64,000 nt of DNA from Mucidula mucida (GCA_015501055.1 JADNYV010000031.1:62001-126000); one strand, 5' to 3'; numbered from the stretch's first letter, positions 33,501 to 44,008 are shown. Made by a program: numbers and translations. Notes: generated by a model not told the origin, from the letters alone.

Positions 33501-36500
33501 ACGCAGTCCTGCCGGAGCAGTCATCAAGGAAAGGGTCGTCAGATGCAGAATCTATTTACAGTACGGGTACTGAAACATCTAAAATATCATCGACGACTTT
33601 ACCACCAAAACCTGCGAAAGAAAGATTTGAGCCAAATACGCCCAAGTGGATCGCACAACGGCTAAGAGAGGATGACGTGTCGAGAGCAGTGGGAATTTTG
33701 AGAGCATGGATGCCGGAGCGGAGAGAGAGAGAAGCGACGGAGGAGAAGGTGATGGCGATCAGAGCGTTGACAAAGGAAGCTGCGGTGGAAGTTGTGACAG
33801 AGTTGAAAAAGTCGAGGAAGTACATCCGGGGAACAAAGGGGCAGGACATGAAACTCCGAGTAACCATAGAGAGCGTACACACAGGCTCTGAATGGGAAAC
33901 GAGTGCCCTTCTTGACAGTGGAGCAACGGGTTCTTGTGTCAATAAAGAATTCGTCGAGAAGAACGGACTCCCGATCAAGGAGTTACCGGTCAAGCTCCCT
34001 GTCTACAATGCGGATGGAACCCTAAATGAGGGAGGAGCAATCGAAGGTTTTGTGGAGGTCCGGATGAAGATCGGAGATCACGCCGAAAAGATTGAGTTGG
34101 CCGTCACCAATCTCGGCAAAACAAGTATCTTTTTGGGGCTAGATTGGCTACGATATCACAACCCCACGATCAACTGGACGGAATCCACATTGACCTTTGA
34201 TCGATGCCCAGACCGCTGCGGCTATCTACCCGAGTATAACTCACCGGAAGATGAAGGAGAAGACGTAGAAGAGAAGTTGGAAGAGGGAGAGCGTTTGTTC
34301 TGGATGGACTGGGACAACTATCGCAAAAGCGGAGAAAAGCTGAGATCACAACAGCCTTCATCCGCTGCTGCACCTTACATCGAGGAATTTTCCGATGTAT
34401 TCAGCAAGGCGGACTTTGACAAGTTACCGGAGCGAAGACCCTGGGATCACGCGATAGAACTTACGCCTGGTTCCAAACCGGTTGACTGCAAGGTTTATCC
34501 CCTTAGTCCATCCGAGCAGAAGGCGTTAGATGAGTTCCTGGAAGAAAACATACGGACGGGACGTATACGGCCATCAATTTCACCTATGGCATCACCCTTC
34601 TTCTTTGTCAAAAAGAAGGATGGAAGCCTTCGGCCAGTACAAGATTATCGGAAGTTGAACGACATGACAATCAAGAACCGATACCCCTTGCCGTTGATCC
34701 AGGAGCTTATCGACAAGTTGAAGGGAGCAAAGGTTTTCACAAAGATGGATGTCCGATGGGGTTACAATAACATCCGGATCAAAGAAGGTGATGAGTGGAA
34801 AGCGGCGTTTAGAACAAACCGAGGCCTGTTCGAACCCTCAGTCATGTTCTTCGGACTTACAAACTCGCCGGCGACATTCCAATCGTTCATGAATCACATT
34901 CTGAAGGAGCTGATTGATGAAGGACATGTTATAGTTTACTTGGATGACATACTTATCTTTACGAACACGTTGGAAGAACATAGGCATATCGTACGACGAG
35001 TATTAGAAATATTACGAGTAAATAAGTTGTATTTAAAACCCGAGAAATGTAGTTTCGAGGCACATACTGTAGACTACTTAGGAGTTATTGTGGGAGGAGG
35101 AGAGGTGAAGATGGATCCGGCAAAAGTGGCCGTAGTAAAGGAATGGAAGGAGCCGACGAAGAAGAAGGAAGTACAGTCATTCCTGGGCTTCTGCAACTTC
35201 TACCGACGTTTCATCCGGGGATTTGCGGGAGTAGCGAAGCCATTGACATCGCTAACCGGGAAGGGCGAGTGGGTTTGGGGCATGGAGCAGCACGAGGCGT
35301 TTGAGGAGTTGAAACGGAGGATGACAGAAGAACCCGTTCTGATCGTACCATGCGACGACGGCAAGTTTCGAGTTGAGGCAGACTCCTCGAACTATGCAAA
35401 CGGGGCGGTTCTTTCCCAGTTGGTGGACGGAAAATGGAGACCAGTAGCCTTTCGGTCTCGCGCGCTGAACGAAGTAGAGCGCAATTATGAGATCTACGAC
35501 AAAGAGATGATGGCTATTATGGACTCGATTGACGACTGGAGACAATATCTCCTTGGAGCAAAGGAAACGGTGGAGGTGTTTACCGATCATCAAAACCTCC
35601 AGTACTTCCGGAAGCCACAGAAGTTGAATCGGAGGCAGGCGAGATGGGTTACGGAGTTGGCGGAGTATGACATACAGATAATTCACAAGCCGGGCAAGAC
35701 GATGGGAAAAGCTGATGCCTTGTCAAGGATGACAGGCCTTGAGAAGGGGGAAAAAGATAATGAAAACATTGTTTTGCTCAAGCCAGAGTTTTTTATTTCA
35801 CAAATTCAATTTTCTTTACATACAATAGATACACCGGAGGACGAATTACTTAACAAAATCAAACAAAGAAAAGGAAACAAGGATAGATACGTACAAAAAG
35901 CATTGGAAAACAAAGAAAAAGGATGGGAAGAGAAGGAAAATGGACTTATTATGTGGAAAGATTGTATTTACATACCGAAGGACAAGGAATTGCGGGGAAA
36001 AGTTATTGGAATGTATCATGATGCACAGCTTGCAGGGCATCCGGGACGGTACAAGACTCTCAAGTTGATTACACGCACCTATTGGTGGCCAGGAATCAGC
36101 CAAGACGTTCGCGAATACATGGAAGGGTGTCAAAAATGCCAGGTTACAAAGTCACATTGCACGAAGCCGGCTGCACCTCTTCACCCTATTGATGTGCCAA
36201 GCGAGCCATGGGAGGTAGTTGGGACGGACATGATCGGCGAGTTGCCGGAGTCGGGAGGATACAATGCGATCAGCACGTTTGTGGACCATTTCACAAAGCG
36301 GTTACACATCATAGTAACACACACTACCTTGACGTCAGAAGGCATGGCTCATATTTACCGTGATCACATCTTTCCTATACATGGATTGCCACAACAGATG
36401 ATACATGATCGCGGTCCACAATACCACTTGCGTTTCATGAAGGAGTTGTACCGGTTGTTGGGCATACAAGGAAACTTTACAACGGCGTATCATCCACAGG

Positions 36501-37429
36501 CAAATGGGCAGACGGAACGGCTGAACCAAGAGATAGAACATTTCTTACGGCTATTTGTCAACTACCATCAGAACGACTGGCACGAATGGCTACCCTCTGC
36601 CGAATTTGTTTACAACGATCGGGTACACTCGGCAACCAAAGTCACTCCGTTCTTCGCAGACATGGGCAGACACCCTTACAAAGGCACCGCCCCGAAAACG
36701 GCATCGAGAAATGAGACTGCGCAGGAGTTTGCCGACGGCATGAGGAAAACATGGGATGAAGTGGGGTCGGCATTGAAGATGGCCAAAGAGGACATGAAAC
36801 GGTTCTATGACAGGAAACGGACAGAGGCAGTGGAGTACAAGGAAGGCGACAAAGTATGGCTGGAAGGGACGAATCTCAGCACGGACCGACCAATGAAGAA
36901 GCTCGATGACAAACGCTTCGGGCCGTTCAAAGTGATCAAGAAAGTCGGGACGAGCTCTTACAAGCTCCAGATTCCTCACACGTGGAAAAGCATCCATCCC
37001 GTGTTCAATGAGGCCCTGTTGACGCCTTACCATGATCCCCAATTTCCGACACAACCCCGAGACACGCGTCCACCACCTGTGCTGGAAGGAGCCGAACCGG
37101 AATGGGAGGTTGAGAAAGTGGTTAATTCCCGGAAGTACCGCGGGGGTTTTCAATACAAGGTTCACTGGAAGGGTTATGGCACACACGAACAGACATGGGA
37201 ACCGGCATGCAATCTCAAGAATGCCGACGAAGCCATTCGCGATTTTCACCAGCAGTACCCGAACAAGCCGAAGTCACCTGCGCTTGCTCGCATTGAAGTC
37301 CCCATGTCGCAATTTCCATCACATCTATTCCGACCCATGCCACCGCCTGACACCGAACCTCTTGACGTCACGCTACCCTCTGCGGCCCTCATGGAGCAAA
37401 TCTGGCGCAGAATGGAACTTGCGCCTTAA
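33446..37429 (+). CDS. Pol polyprotein of chromovirus copy 2 (PR-RT-RNaseH-IN-chromodomain)
   Basis: The frame is open from 33446, overlaps the end of gag by about 55 nt and lies in its -1 frame. The first codon at 33677 is GTG, so independent initiation is unlikely and a Gag-Pol fusion by frameshift is expected. Numbering from 33677 (1250 codons): protease LLDSGATGSC (Asp at about 80), reverse transcriptase YLDDILIFT (about 421-429), RNase H, integrase zinc finger (GHPGRY near 780 to CQKCQ near 820), and the integrase triad Asp about 849 (GTDMIGELP), Asp about 909 (HDRGPQY) and Glu about 946 (NGQTERLNQE). The chromodomain is at about 1139-1195 (WEVEKVVNSRKYRGGFQYKV, WKGYGTHEQTWEP). All catalytic residues are present and there is no stop. 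Confidence 0.95.
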   Translation, partial: RGEEEAGRRVGFCEAPAVDAVLPEQSSRKGSSDAESIYSTGTETSKISSTTLPPKPAKERFEPNTPKWIAQRLREDDVSRAVGILRAWMPERREREATEEKVMAIRALTKEAAVEVVTELKKSRKYIRGTKGQDMKLRVTIESVHTGSEWETSALLDSGATGSCVNKEFVEKNGLPIKELPVKLPVYNADGTLNEGGAIEGFVEVRMKIGDHAEKIELAVTNLGKTSIFLGLDWLRYHNPTINWTESTLTFDRCPDRCGYLPEYNSPEDEGEDVEEKLEEGERLFWMDWDNYRKSGEKLRSQQPSSAAAPYIEEFSDVFSKADFDKLPERRPWDHAIELTPGSKPVDCKVYPLSPSEQKALDEFLEENIRTGRIRPSISPMASPFFFVKKKDGSLRPVQDYRKLNDMTIKNRYPLPLIQELIDKLKGAKVFTKMDVRWGYNNIRIKEGDEWKAAFRTNRGLFEPSVMFFGLTNSPATFQSFMNHILKELIDEGHVIVYLDDILIFTNTLEEHRHIVRRVLEILRVNKLYLKPEKCSFEAHTVDYLGVIVGGGEVKMDPAKVAVVKEWKEPTKKKEVQSFLGFCNFYRRFIRGFAGVAKPLTSLTGKGEWVWGMEQHEAFEELKRRMTEEPVLIVPCDDGKFRVEADSSNYANGAVLSQLVDGKWRPVAFRSRALNEVERNYEIYDKEMMAIMDSIDDWRQYLLGAKETVEVFTDHQNLQYFRKPQKLNRRQARWVTELAEYDIQIIHKPGKTMGKADALSRMTGLEKGEKDNENIVLLKPEFFISQIQFSLHTIDTPEDELLNKIKQRKGNKDRYVQKALENKEKGWEEKENGLIMWKDCIYIPKDKELRGKVIGMYHDAQLAGHPGRYKTLKLITRTYWWPGISQDVREYMEGCQKCQVTKSHCTKPAAPLHPIDVPSEPWEVVGTDMIGELPESGGYNAISTFVDHFTKRLHIIVTHTTLTSEGMAHIYRDHIFPIHGLPQQMIHDRGPQYHLRFMKELYRLLGIQGNFTTAYHPQANGQTERLNQEIEHFLRLFVNYHQNDWHEWLPSAEFVYNDRVHSATKVTPFFADMGRHPYKGTAPKTASRNETAQEFADGMRKTWDEVGSALKMAKEDMKRFYDRKRTEAVEYKEGDKVWLEGTNLSTDRPMKKLDDKRFGPFKVIKKVGTSSYKLQIPHTWKSIHPVFNEALLTPYHDPQFPTQPRDTRPPPVLEGAEPEWEVEKVVNSRKYRGGFQYKVHWKGYGTHEQTWEPACNLKNADEAIRDFHQQYPNKPKSPALARIEVPMSQFPSHLFRPMPPPDTEPLDVTLPSAALMEQIWRRMELAP
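33476..33482 (+). promoter_or_regulatory. Candidate -1 ribosomal frameshift site, GGGTTTT
   Basis: The heptamer G GGT TTT fits X XXY YYZ in the gag frame, lies 15 nt before the gag stop (33498) and sits inside the gag/pol overlap (33446-33500). Slippage there moves ribosomes into the pol frame. The same heptamer is kept at the end of gag in copy 1. Confidence 0.55.
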
Positions 37430-37440
37430 GGAGGGGGTGA

Positions 37441-37969
37441 TGTTATGAATCGCTATATTTTCACACTTTCACATCTTATCATATCTTATCGGGGGCCTTG
37501 TCTTATCAACCAACGGACTGTTTCATCATCTGTTTCGTCACCGATCATACCCCTTTTCATTACCAAAGCCGTACTCATGTCGGACACACGTCCAACACAT
37601 GGATGACATCATACATGCCGATACCTCATGGACTCCCTATTGTATACACACCGCCGACACTCGTAATACACATGGTTGTTTCAGTATTATTACTTACATG
37701 CAGTTACCACTCGTATTTAATGGTTTCACGGACTAGTAGCATACAACACTGGGTCAAGGGCGTGGAGCATCCCTAGTGGAAACGCGTATGGACAAGGAGT
37801 CTCAAACACAGACTTACTAGTATATAAGCAGTAGTGTAGTATCATTGTACTTTAGTTCCGATCTCGTTTATACACCTGGTCTAGCCTAGTCTTACGAACG
37901 CGAACGCTTTCTTCCTTAGTTCTTGCTGTGGTACCTGGTTGAGTCTCGTGGCTTAGTCAGTCGCTAACA
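37441..37969 (+). repeat. 3' LTR (F) of chromovirus copy 2
   Basis: The LTR is 529 bp, preceded by the polypurine tract and followed by the TTTTG target duplication. It differs from the 5' LTR at two positions. Confidence 0.95.
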
Positions 37970-38079
37970 TTTTGGTGGTAAAGTCGTTGATGATATTTTA
38001 GATGTTTCAGTACCCGTACTGTAAATAGATTCTGCATCTGACAACCCTTTCCTTGATGACTGCTCCGGCAGGACTGCGT

Positions 38080-39009
38080 CTACTGTGGGAGCTTCACAAA
38101 ACCCAACTCTTCGGCCAACTTCTTCTTCTCCTCATCGTTTATTTCGGTCCATAAATCCCGAATCGTCTGGGGTCGACCCTTCTTCGGACAGAACCTGCTG
38201 ACGTGGCCATGTTTGCCACAGCTGAAGCAGAGTCCCCTTCGACGTGCATTGTCGATGTTCATTGGCCTGCCGGCTCCTCCATAGGTAACACCGGTGGCAT
38301 CTCGTCGTGTGATTGGCGTCGGGGGTGGGTTCGTAGGATTGGCTCTTGATGTAGCCGCCTGCGGAGCTAGGGGCTGGGACTGCATGCCGGACCTCTTGCT
38401 CGCCGTCCGCCTTCTCCACAGCTGATCGATCTGAATGATCTGTGCCTTCCAGTCCTTGTACTTCTCTGGCAACCCGTCTCGGCTGCCATAGATCTGATCA
38501 ATGATCTTCTCGTTGACGTTGGTCTTGAGAAGTCGCACGACAAATGTGTCATCCTTCAAATATCCTGCCTGAGTGAGCAGAACCTCGAACTTCTGGAAGA
38601 AATCTTGAGCGGTGTCTTGCCCCTGGCGCAACCGCTTGATCTGGTCTTGCGCGTCTCGCGCGAGGTTGGAATCCACAAATTGCTTCTTCAAGTCTTCCTT
38701 GAACTCCGTCCAAGAGACTGTCCATTCCTCTTCTTCCTCGTCGAAGTTCTGGTCCGAGTAGTTCTGGACCCATGCATCTACGTGATCTCCTTGGATGTAG
38801 GAGAGAACAACATCAATCCTTTCAGAGTCAGATGTAAGGTTGTTCTTCTTGTCACGGATGTATGTAAGCATGGATCGCCACCAGCTCTTGTACTTGGCCT
38901 TGTCCCCGTCATAGTCATAAGGCTTGTTGACAAGGGATTGGCCTTTGGTTTTGACATCGGCATGATGAGCGGGGGCGTGATGAGCGGTTTTGGGTGCTTC
39001 GTTGGACAT
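38080..39009 (-). CDS. Intact Gag of chromovirus copy 1
   Basis: This is an uninterrupted 309-codon frame with its ATG at 39009. It contains the capsid-like region (KAKYKSWWRSMLTYIRDKKN), the intact acidic junction (NFDEEEEEWTVSWTEF) that is frameshifted in copy 2, and a CCHC knuckle (CFSCGKHGHVSRFC). It ends LGFVKLPQ. It keeps the GGGTTTT slippery site, but the pol that follows is cut by copy 2 about 630 bp downstream. It has no 5' LTR upstream, so expression would need another promoter. Confidence 0.92.
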   Translation of the reverse strand: MSNEAPKTAHHAPAHHADVKTKGQSLVNKPYDYDGDKAKYKSWWRSMLTYIRDKKNNLTSDSERIDVVLSYIQGDHVDAWVQNYSDQNFDEEEEEWTVSWTEFKEDLKKQFVDSNLARDAQDQIKRLRQGQDTAQDFFQKFEVLLTQAGYLKDDTFVVRLLKTNVNEKIIDQIYGSRDGLPEKYKDWKAQIIQIDQLWRRRTASKRSGMQSQPLAPQAATSRANPTNPPPTPITRRDATGVTYGGAGRPMNIDNARRRGLCFSCGKHGHVSRFCPKKGRPQTIRDLWTEINDEEKKKLAEELGFVKLPQ

Positions 39010-39345
39010 GGTGAATCGGCGTGATAAGATCGGAGAGTGAAAGGGTAAAAATGGGGATATGGGTGATGCGGGTTTTGATGAAACGGGTGAGGGAATAGAG
39101 GTTTGGATGAATAAGGAGGAGTCGCCTAGATCTGAAATAGAATCCAGGACTTGGTAGGGTGCGGAATGATGGTGTGTATTGTAAGGTAAGTAAAGTACGT
39201 AGGTATTGTAACGGTCTACGCTATTTTACCGACTACTGACTATGTATCCCAAGAGCTCGTCACAAGTTCGTAATTGCCCAGCCGACGTCCCTCTGGTGTG
39301 AGGTAAGCCGAAGTTTTCCTGGGAACGGGGGTTGACCCGTAAACA

Positions 39346-40137
39346 GTATTGAGATATAGTAGATGATCTGGCTAGTCGTAAGCACTTACTACGTTGATCA
39401 ACACGAAGAGTGACATGTGCGTGGCAGTCAGGTAGGTATGTCCGCGACCGGCTTTATGCCTCGCATACAAAAGCCTGCTACAGTGAAAAGCGACTGGGAG
39501 ATAGACGCCTAGAATCGGACTCGGTCAGCATCGAGGTACTGCACCACCAAGGGATTCGACGTGCCATAGAAGAATATGGAGGTGAACGACGATGCAAGGG
39601 CAGCATCGTTGCCGTCCAGCGCCATGGAAGCAGAGGATACATACACTGGACTGGTTTGATTGATATATAGAGAGCAGAGAGGAGGTTGTCACCCATGGCG
39701 ATCATGATGCGCTTCGCTCAAGACAACGATTGAAATTTGCAATGCACTGCCAGTCTGTCGGATATATGAGCGAACTTCCGTAGGGAAATAGGCAAGGGTG
39801 TGGTGCGCTCTAGACGATGTAGACGTCGACCCAATTGAAAACACAGCCAGAGTATCCAACATCGTTGAAAGCAACCTATGGAAGCGCGTTTTAGCTGGAG
39901 GATTTAAGCTTATGATGGGTTTACGCGAAACTGTCGAAGCTGAATGTATGGCAAGCCTTTCGGAGCGCATTGTTAGCCCAGAAAAGCAGCGAGCAGTCTG
40001 GTATTCACCGGAAACTACGATGAATGGACGGCTTATGCGGGCTCATCCGAGCTGAGCCATGACGTTTCTCAAGCAAAATCCGGCGACCTGCTAGCAGTTA
40101 TATTGTGAAAACCGTGGATTATCTTGGGTGTTCCGAG
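39346..40137. other. Flank of the retroelement nest, no gene recognised
   Basis: Homology to the element leader stops at about 39345. Short plus frames (39410-39670 and 39798-40055) and a minus frame (39689-39970) lack domain sense and ATG context. Confidence 0.35.
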
Positions 40138-40441
40138 TTATTGGCCAGTGGGCTTTTCCTGATGACTACTTTTTTCAACTTGAGTCTCCAAATTGCACGG
40201 CGCTGCCCTGAATACGCGCATTGAATAGTACTTTAACTTACGCGCCAAGGGAAAATTCGTAAGATTCAGTGCCCTGATAGGCGTTGCTAGAGTCCTCGCG
40301 AGTCGTAAGGCGAAGCGATATACTTCCGCCCGGGATTATATCGAGAGAAAGCGCCAAGAAAGCAGGAGGGGTATCTTCCTGATCGCAATTGGGCCGACCA
40401 AGTACGTCATGGCAATCAGCGCCTTCTCTTTTCACCTTCAT
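40138..40441 (-). CDS. Possible small protein, divergent from DPH3
   Basis: The ATG is at 40441 and the frame reads about 67 codons to a GTAAGT donor near 40232. It splices with a TATTCAG acceptor (intron about 40200-40232) to a short exon ending TAA at 40138-40140, giving about 89 aa. The middle reads AFLALSLDIIPGGSISLRLT. The ATG lies only 31 bp from the DPH3 ATG on the other strand. The proper splice sites argue for a real gene, but I do not recognise the family. Confidence 0.4.
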
Positions 40442-40472
40442 GATCGTGCGCTAGCCTGCTCTTCCATTCGAC

Positions 40473-40846
40473 ATGGGCGCCTACTACGACGAAATCGAAA
40501 TTGAAGACATGGTATGGGATGCGGAAAAACGTGTCTTCCACTATCCCTGTCCATGCGGAGACCGTTTTGAGATATCTCGAAAGCAGCTGGCAGACTATGA
40601 GGACATCGCGACTTGCCCTAGTTGCAGCCTTATCATCCGTGTTATCTACGATCCGGTGCGTCTAAGCGTACTATTCGAGGTGCTCTCAGCTGATGAGGAT
40701 TCTAGCTTGATTACGAAGACTACGAAGAGGAGGAGGAAGAGGAAGATGGAGAGGAAGAATCCTCGGAGACGAGCAGTGGCGATGAGTTTGAGGATGCTAT
40801 GGAGAAGCTTACAGTCTCTGATAATGCTACGACGGAGAATCATTGA
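40473..40846 (+). CDS. DPH3: Diphthamide biosynthesis protein 3 (CSL zinc-finger)
   Basis: The model is join(40473..40655, 40706..40846), 107 aa. DPH3 (Kti11) is a small iron/zinc protein that donates electrons to the Dph1-Dph2 enzyme in diphthamide formation on EF2 and also serves Elongator in tRNA wobble-uridine modification. The N-terminus ([15 protein letters not shown]) and the CSL zinc finger ([12 protein letters not shown] ... [15 protein letters not shown]) carry all four cysteines. The second exon gives an acidic tail ([16 protein letters not shown]) longer than in yeast Kti11. The intron is 50 bp with GT-AG ends. Confidence 0.95.
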
Positions 40847-42162
40847 TCATTCTCATCTATCGGCAATAGTGCGTATCCAGTTTCAATGCCGCGCGCGTCT
40901 TGACTTATGACTTATCGTCCGGTAGATGTACTTGGACTGTATCTCCCTCACTTTGACCGCAACCAACTGCGTTTCCCCAGCTTGCAATAAAGATTCATGT
41001 ACGTCAGATGGCTTGCGCCGATATCGACAAAGTACTACCTTCTTTGCTGGTGCTCACCTTGTCGGAGGAACACACTCCGGAGCAAACGTCGCCCTCGTCG
41101 CAGGTGACTGTCTGAGATTTGAAGGCCTGCTCTACAAACCACTTGGATCTACATTGCGACGATACCATTATTCTTGTCTTTTACGCGTTGGCTTCCACGC
41201 GACACTGAAAGGCGTACCACAAGGTATATTTAGACGGGCATTGATTTCCAACGTCTCAGTAGACAATACTTGGAAGCTGTGGGACGGCAATGGAAAAATA
41301 CACAGTCAATGACAGGTCTTCTCGACGGTCTTTCGATGGTCCTTGCGTTCCTTGCCCATTATCACCGTCGCTCAGACTCCTACCTTCTATCTAATTCTCC
41401 TCTCGTGCTCTGTATTCCTCATATGATTCGTCGACGCCTCAAATTCATCCGCATACGTACTATCCAAATGTTACTATACTCCCTAGTAAGATCATTGTTG
41501 CTCCATGCGATTTATTTACCATACACCATAGACTAACGCTTCAATTCCTACGGCCCTCAAGTACCCTTCTATATTTCTGCGCCACAATATCGGCAAATGT
41601 CTTTTATAACAATACACCGGATGTCTTCGTTCATATCTGCTGTGTCACAGCGTATCGCATCAGTAAGCAAATCTCTCTTGAATCTCTATTCCTGTCTCGA
41701 GATTAGATTCCTCGCACACTTGCTGGTCCGTCGAACAGCCATTAAAACAAATTCAAGCCCACGTACGTACGCCTCAATTCTCGTAAGGTGAGTGTATTTA
41801 ATTCCATGACAAGACTTAGAGCACTGCTCCATTCATGAAGTTTGTAATAATGGGTGTTCCATGAAAGACGAAGGAGTCACGAGGTTTAAAAAGAGGTGAC
41901 AATGTAAGTATCAGCCTGCAAGCGCGCGCGGAGGACTCACTTTGGATAGACCTCAACGCGATCGTGGCGGCTGCTCATATTAGGAGGCGCCTAGCGGGAG
42001 GGCGTACGCGATCGAAAGGGAGACCTCAAGCCCCCACAAACGTTGAACGCGGCTTTGCAGCCGATATTGCACCCGCGAAATTGGGGGTTTGATATCATTT
42101 GACTGATCATGCACGTGTACGTCACCGACACGCCTTCGTCTTTTACCACTACCACAACCTGA
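40847..42162. other. Unresolved stretch downstream of DPH3
   Basis: Open pieces at 40926-41312 and 41270-41536 (plus) look partly coding, for example LLDGLSMVLAFLAHYHRR near 41330. No start or splice chain joins them to a recognisable protein. The rest (41540-42160) shows nothing. Confidence 0.3.
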
Positions 42163-42796
42163 ATGCACCCTGCCTCGTATGGATCCACAGGCAGTCTACC
42201 GTTGACCAAAAACAACGTTCTAGTTCAGACGAAGCCCTCTCTGCGCCGGAAACAGGTGCAGAAGACGACTGGGGTGCCGGATCCGACTCCTGCAAAGCCA
42301 GATATGCCATTTCCTTTTCCAGGTGAGTAATCTTCCCAACTGCTCGCATATTGAGGCTGACGCGCTTCGGCAGGACGTACCATTCGTCATGTCAGCGTCG
42401 ATCCCGCAGTAAAATCCCACTCTCAAGGCTGGTGCGTCCCCGATCCTCCTTCCTCCCTGTGTCCCGCGTCTACACCCCCTTGCCCAAAATATTCCCGTAC
42501 ACCACGTTTGAAGACTACCGTTGTTGTCACAGGCCCGGTTCCGCCGCGCGCTGGCGCTGCGCTCCCCACATTCCTTGCAGCCGAAATTGAGCTACGCCGC
42601 TCCGGTCAGTTTTCTGGAGTTTGATTATGGCTTGTGCACTAATCCTTTCTCAGAACGTGCCGCTAGACGCGCTCAATGCGAGTATTCTCCTGCCGTTGCC
42701 GTTGTTCCTCTTCTCTCTTCGTCCCTAGATGCGCCGCTTTGCTATATTTGTCCATTTCACGACGCCTGCTATGACTGCTGCTGGTTTCCAGTCTAG
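42163..42796 (+). CDS. Possible Pro-rich small protein
   Basis: The candidate model is join(42163..42322, 42374..42603, 42653..42796). The first intron has a strong GTGAGT donor and CGGCAG acceptor. The first exon reads a basic, Pro-rich segment (PTPAKPDMPFPFPG). The second is also Pro-rich, and the last ends with clustered cysteines (LCYICPFHDACYDCCW). The second intron is less certain. No family is recognised. The product would be about 177 aa. Confidence 0.35.
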
Positions 42797-44000
42797 CGGT
42801 CTTCTTCTTTCTCTGACCTAGGATTATTTGGGTTTTCATGTACATCTGTATCAACATGGGTTCTGTGGTTTTCTTGAATATCTCTGTATCATACACACGA
42901 AGTACTACTTATGTATCATTCACATACCTGGCGCAAAATGATATCTGTAGCGGGGGCCTCAGTCCCTCCATATATCCACCACTCGTATACTGTGTCGGTT
43001 TTATCGTTCGGAATCCATGCAAAATGGTTGGTGCAACTCTTATCCCCATAATTCGTCGGCTAACTTGGTACGAACGGTTTACAGGATGTCTGAACGATGT
43101 TCAAAAGAGTTCCCAATAAACAGTATGTCGACAAGCCACTGCCTCCTAGAACGGACACCACGAACCAATATCCTAATCGAAATACTGGGGGATCGAATGC
43201 AGGATCGACAAGGGATCGTCGGAGGTAGCGTTAAGAGTCCTTCGCGAGAGAATAACAGCCATTAGATTTGTGCAGCAGATAGTCACGTACTTCTCGGCGA
43301 GAGTGGTCAATCTCTGAAGGTCAAACGATAGGTCATGTTCGCATGAAACAATATGTAGGGGTAGAATACATCGAATCTGGCAGGGACCCTCCAATATGAA
43401 CGCACACTGCTTTGCGCGTCTCATGTACCAGATGCGCCACCAATTCCGTTTCTTTGCAGTATGTAAGAAGATTCGGAACGCGAAGTGATGACTGGGAAAT
43501 GCGCGAAGCCGGTGATACTGAACATGAAGACGAGAACAACGGCTGGATGGATGCGTCGCGAAACAGTGAGAACCTCTACTCGACTCGAACAACAACGAAT
43601 CAACCTCGTACGTTAAATCTTGAATACCTAGGCAAATAAATGTGGATTGTCTGTAACGTCTCCGAACCTCTTGAGTAATGGAATCGACGGCCTACTATTC
43701 GATCAACACAGTTCGTTGCGTGCATCGAACTGATTCTGCGGGAGCGGGCCAATTCATGTTCAATTCAGTTGGCAGCTAACGCCAGCGACACTGGTGCGGC
43801 CGTACTGATACCTTCTTCGACCGCCACAGTAATACTAGGGATGTCTGTACTTGCACTTTGACTTCTGATTACTGGCCCAAGTCTGCTGCCCTCTGTGAAT
43901 ACAATGGCGCTATCACGTTGCCCGCACAAGGCCCAAACTGGCTACATACCGATCGTGCGTGCGCGTCATTGAACGTCATCGAGAAGCGCGTCTCTGGGCA
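42797..44000. other. Intergenic, no gene recognised
   Basis: A minus frame (43173-43595) and an overlapping plus frame (43412-43639) are open but have no domain sense. Bases 43900-44085 are the upstream region of the CsbD-like gene. Confidence 0.35.
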
Positions 44001-44008
44001 TATAAAAG
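44001..44008 (+). promoter_or_regulatory. TATA box of the CsbD-like gene
   Basis: tataaaag lies 85 bp before the ATG at 44086, in a context typical of a strongly inducible fungal gene. Confidence 0.6.

Larger units (their letters stand above)
31448..37969 (+). mobile_element. Chromovirus copy 2, young and nearly intact
   Basis: The element is 6522 bp in plus orientation with 529-bp LTRs at 31448-31976 and 37441-37969 that differ at only two sites by eye comparison (GAAGCC/AAAGCC, and GTAGTAC/GTAATAC). A perfect 5-bp target duplication, TTTTG, flanks it (31443-31447 and 37970-37974). It inserted into the pol of copy 1, head to head with it. It carries a self-complementary primer-binding site, gag with one frameshift, a long open pol with all catalytic motifs and a chromodomain, and the polypurine tract AAGGAGGGGGTGA before the 3' LTR. 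Chromodomains tether integrases to modified histones in related elements. Confidence 0.95.
26837..39345 (-). mobile_element. Chromovirus copy 1 (Ty3/gypsy with chromodomain), old, 5'-truncated, host of copy 2
   Basis: This is a minus-strand element. The 3' LTR is at 26837-27367, preceded in sense direction by the polypurine tract AAGGAGGGGGTGA. Pol remnants span 27368-31447, the nested copy 2 occupies 31448-37969 plus one TTTTG copy, and pol N-terminus and gag resume at 37975-39009. The leader is homologous to that of copy 2 as far as about 39345 and then stops, so the 5' LTR and about 250 bp of leader are missing. Pol has several stops and a 244-bp MITE. Where sense codons can be compared, many changes are CG to TG. 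No target duplication can be assigned because one end is lost. Confidence 0.9.

Noticed and set aside
33556..33993. Minus frames opposite pol (also 35252-35686 and 36590-37249)
   Set aside because: They recur identically opposite pol in both chromovirus copies and are complementary-strand shadows.
37498..37776. About 92-codon sense frame inside the LTR, open in most of the six LTRs
   Set aside because: It starts at a TTG, has no domain sense and stays open simply because the LTRs are so similar. It is not called as a gene.
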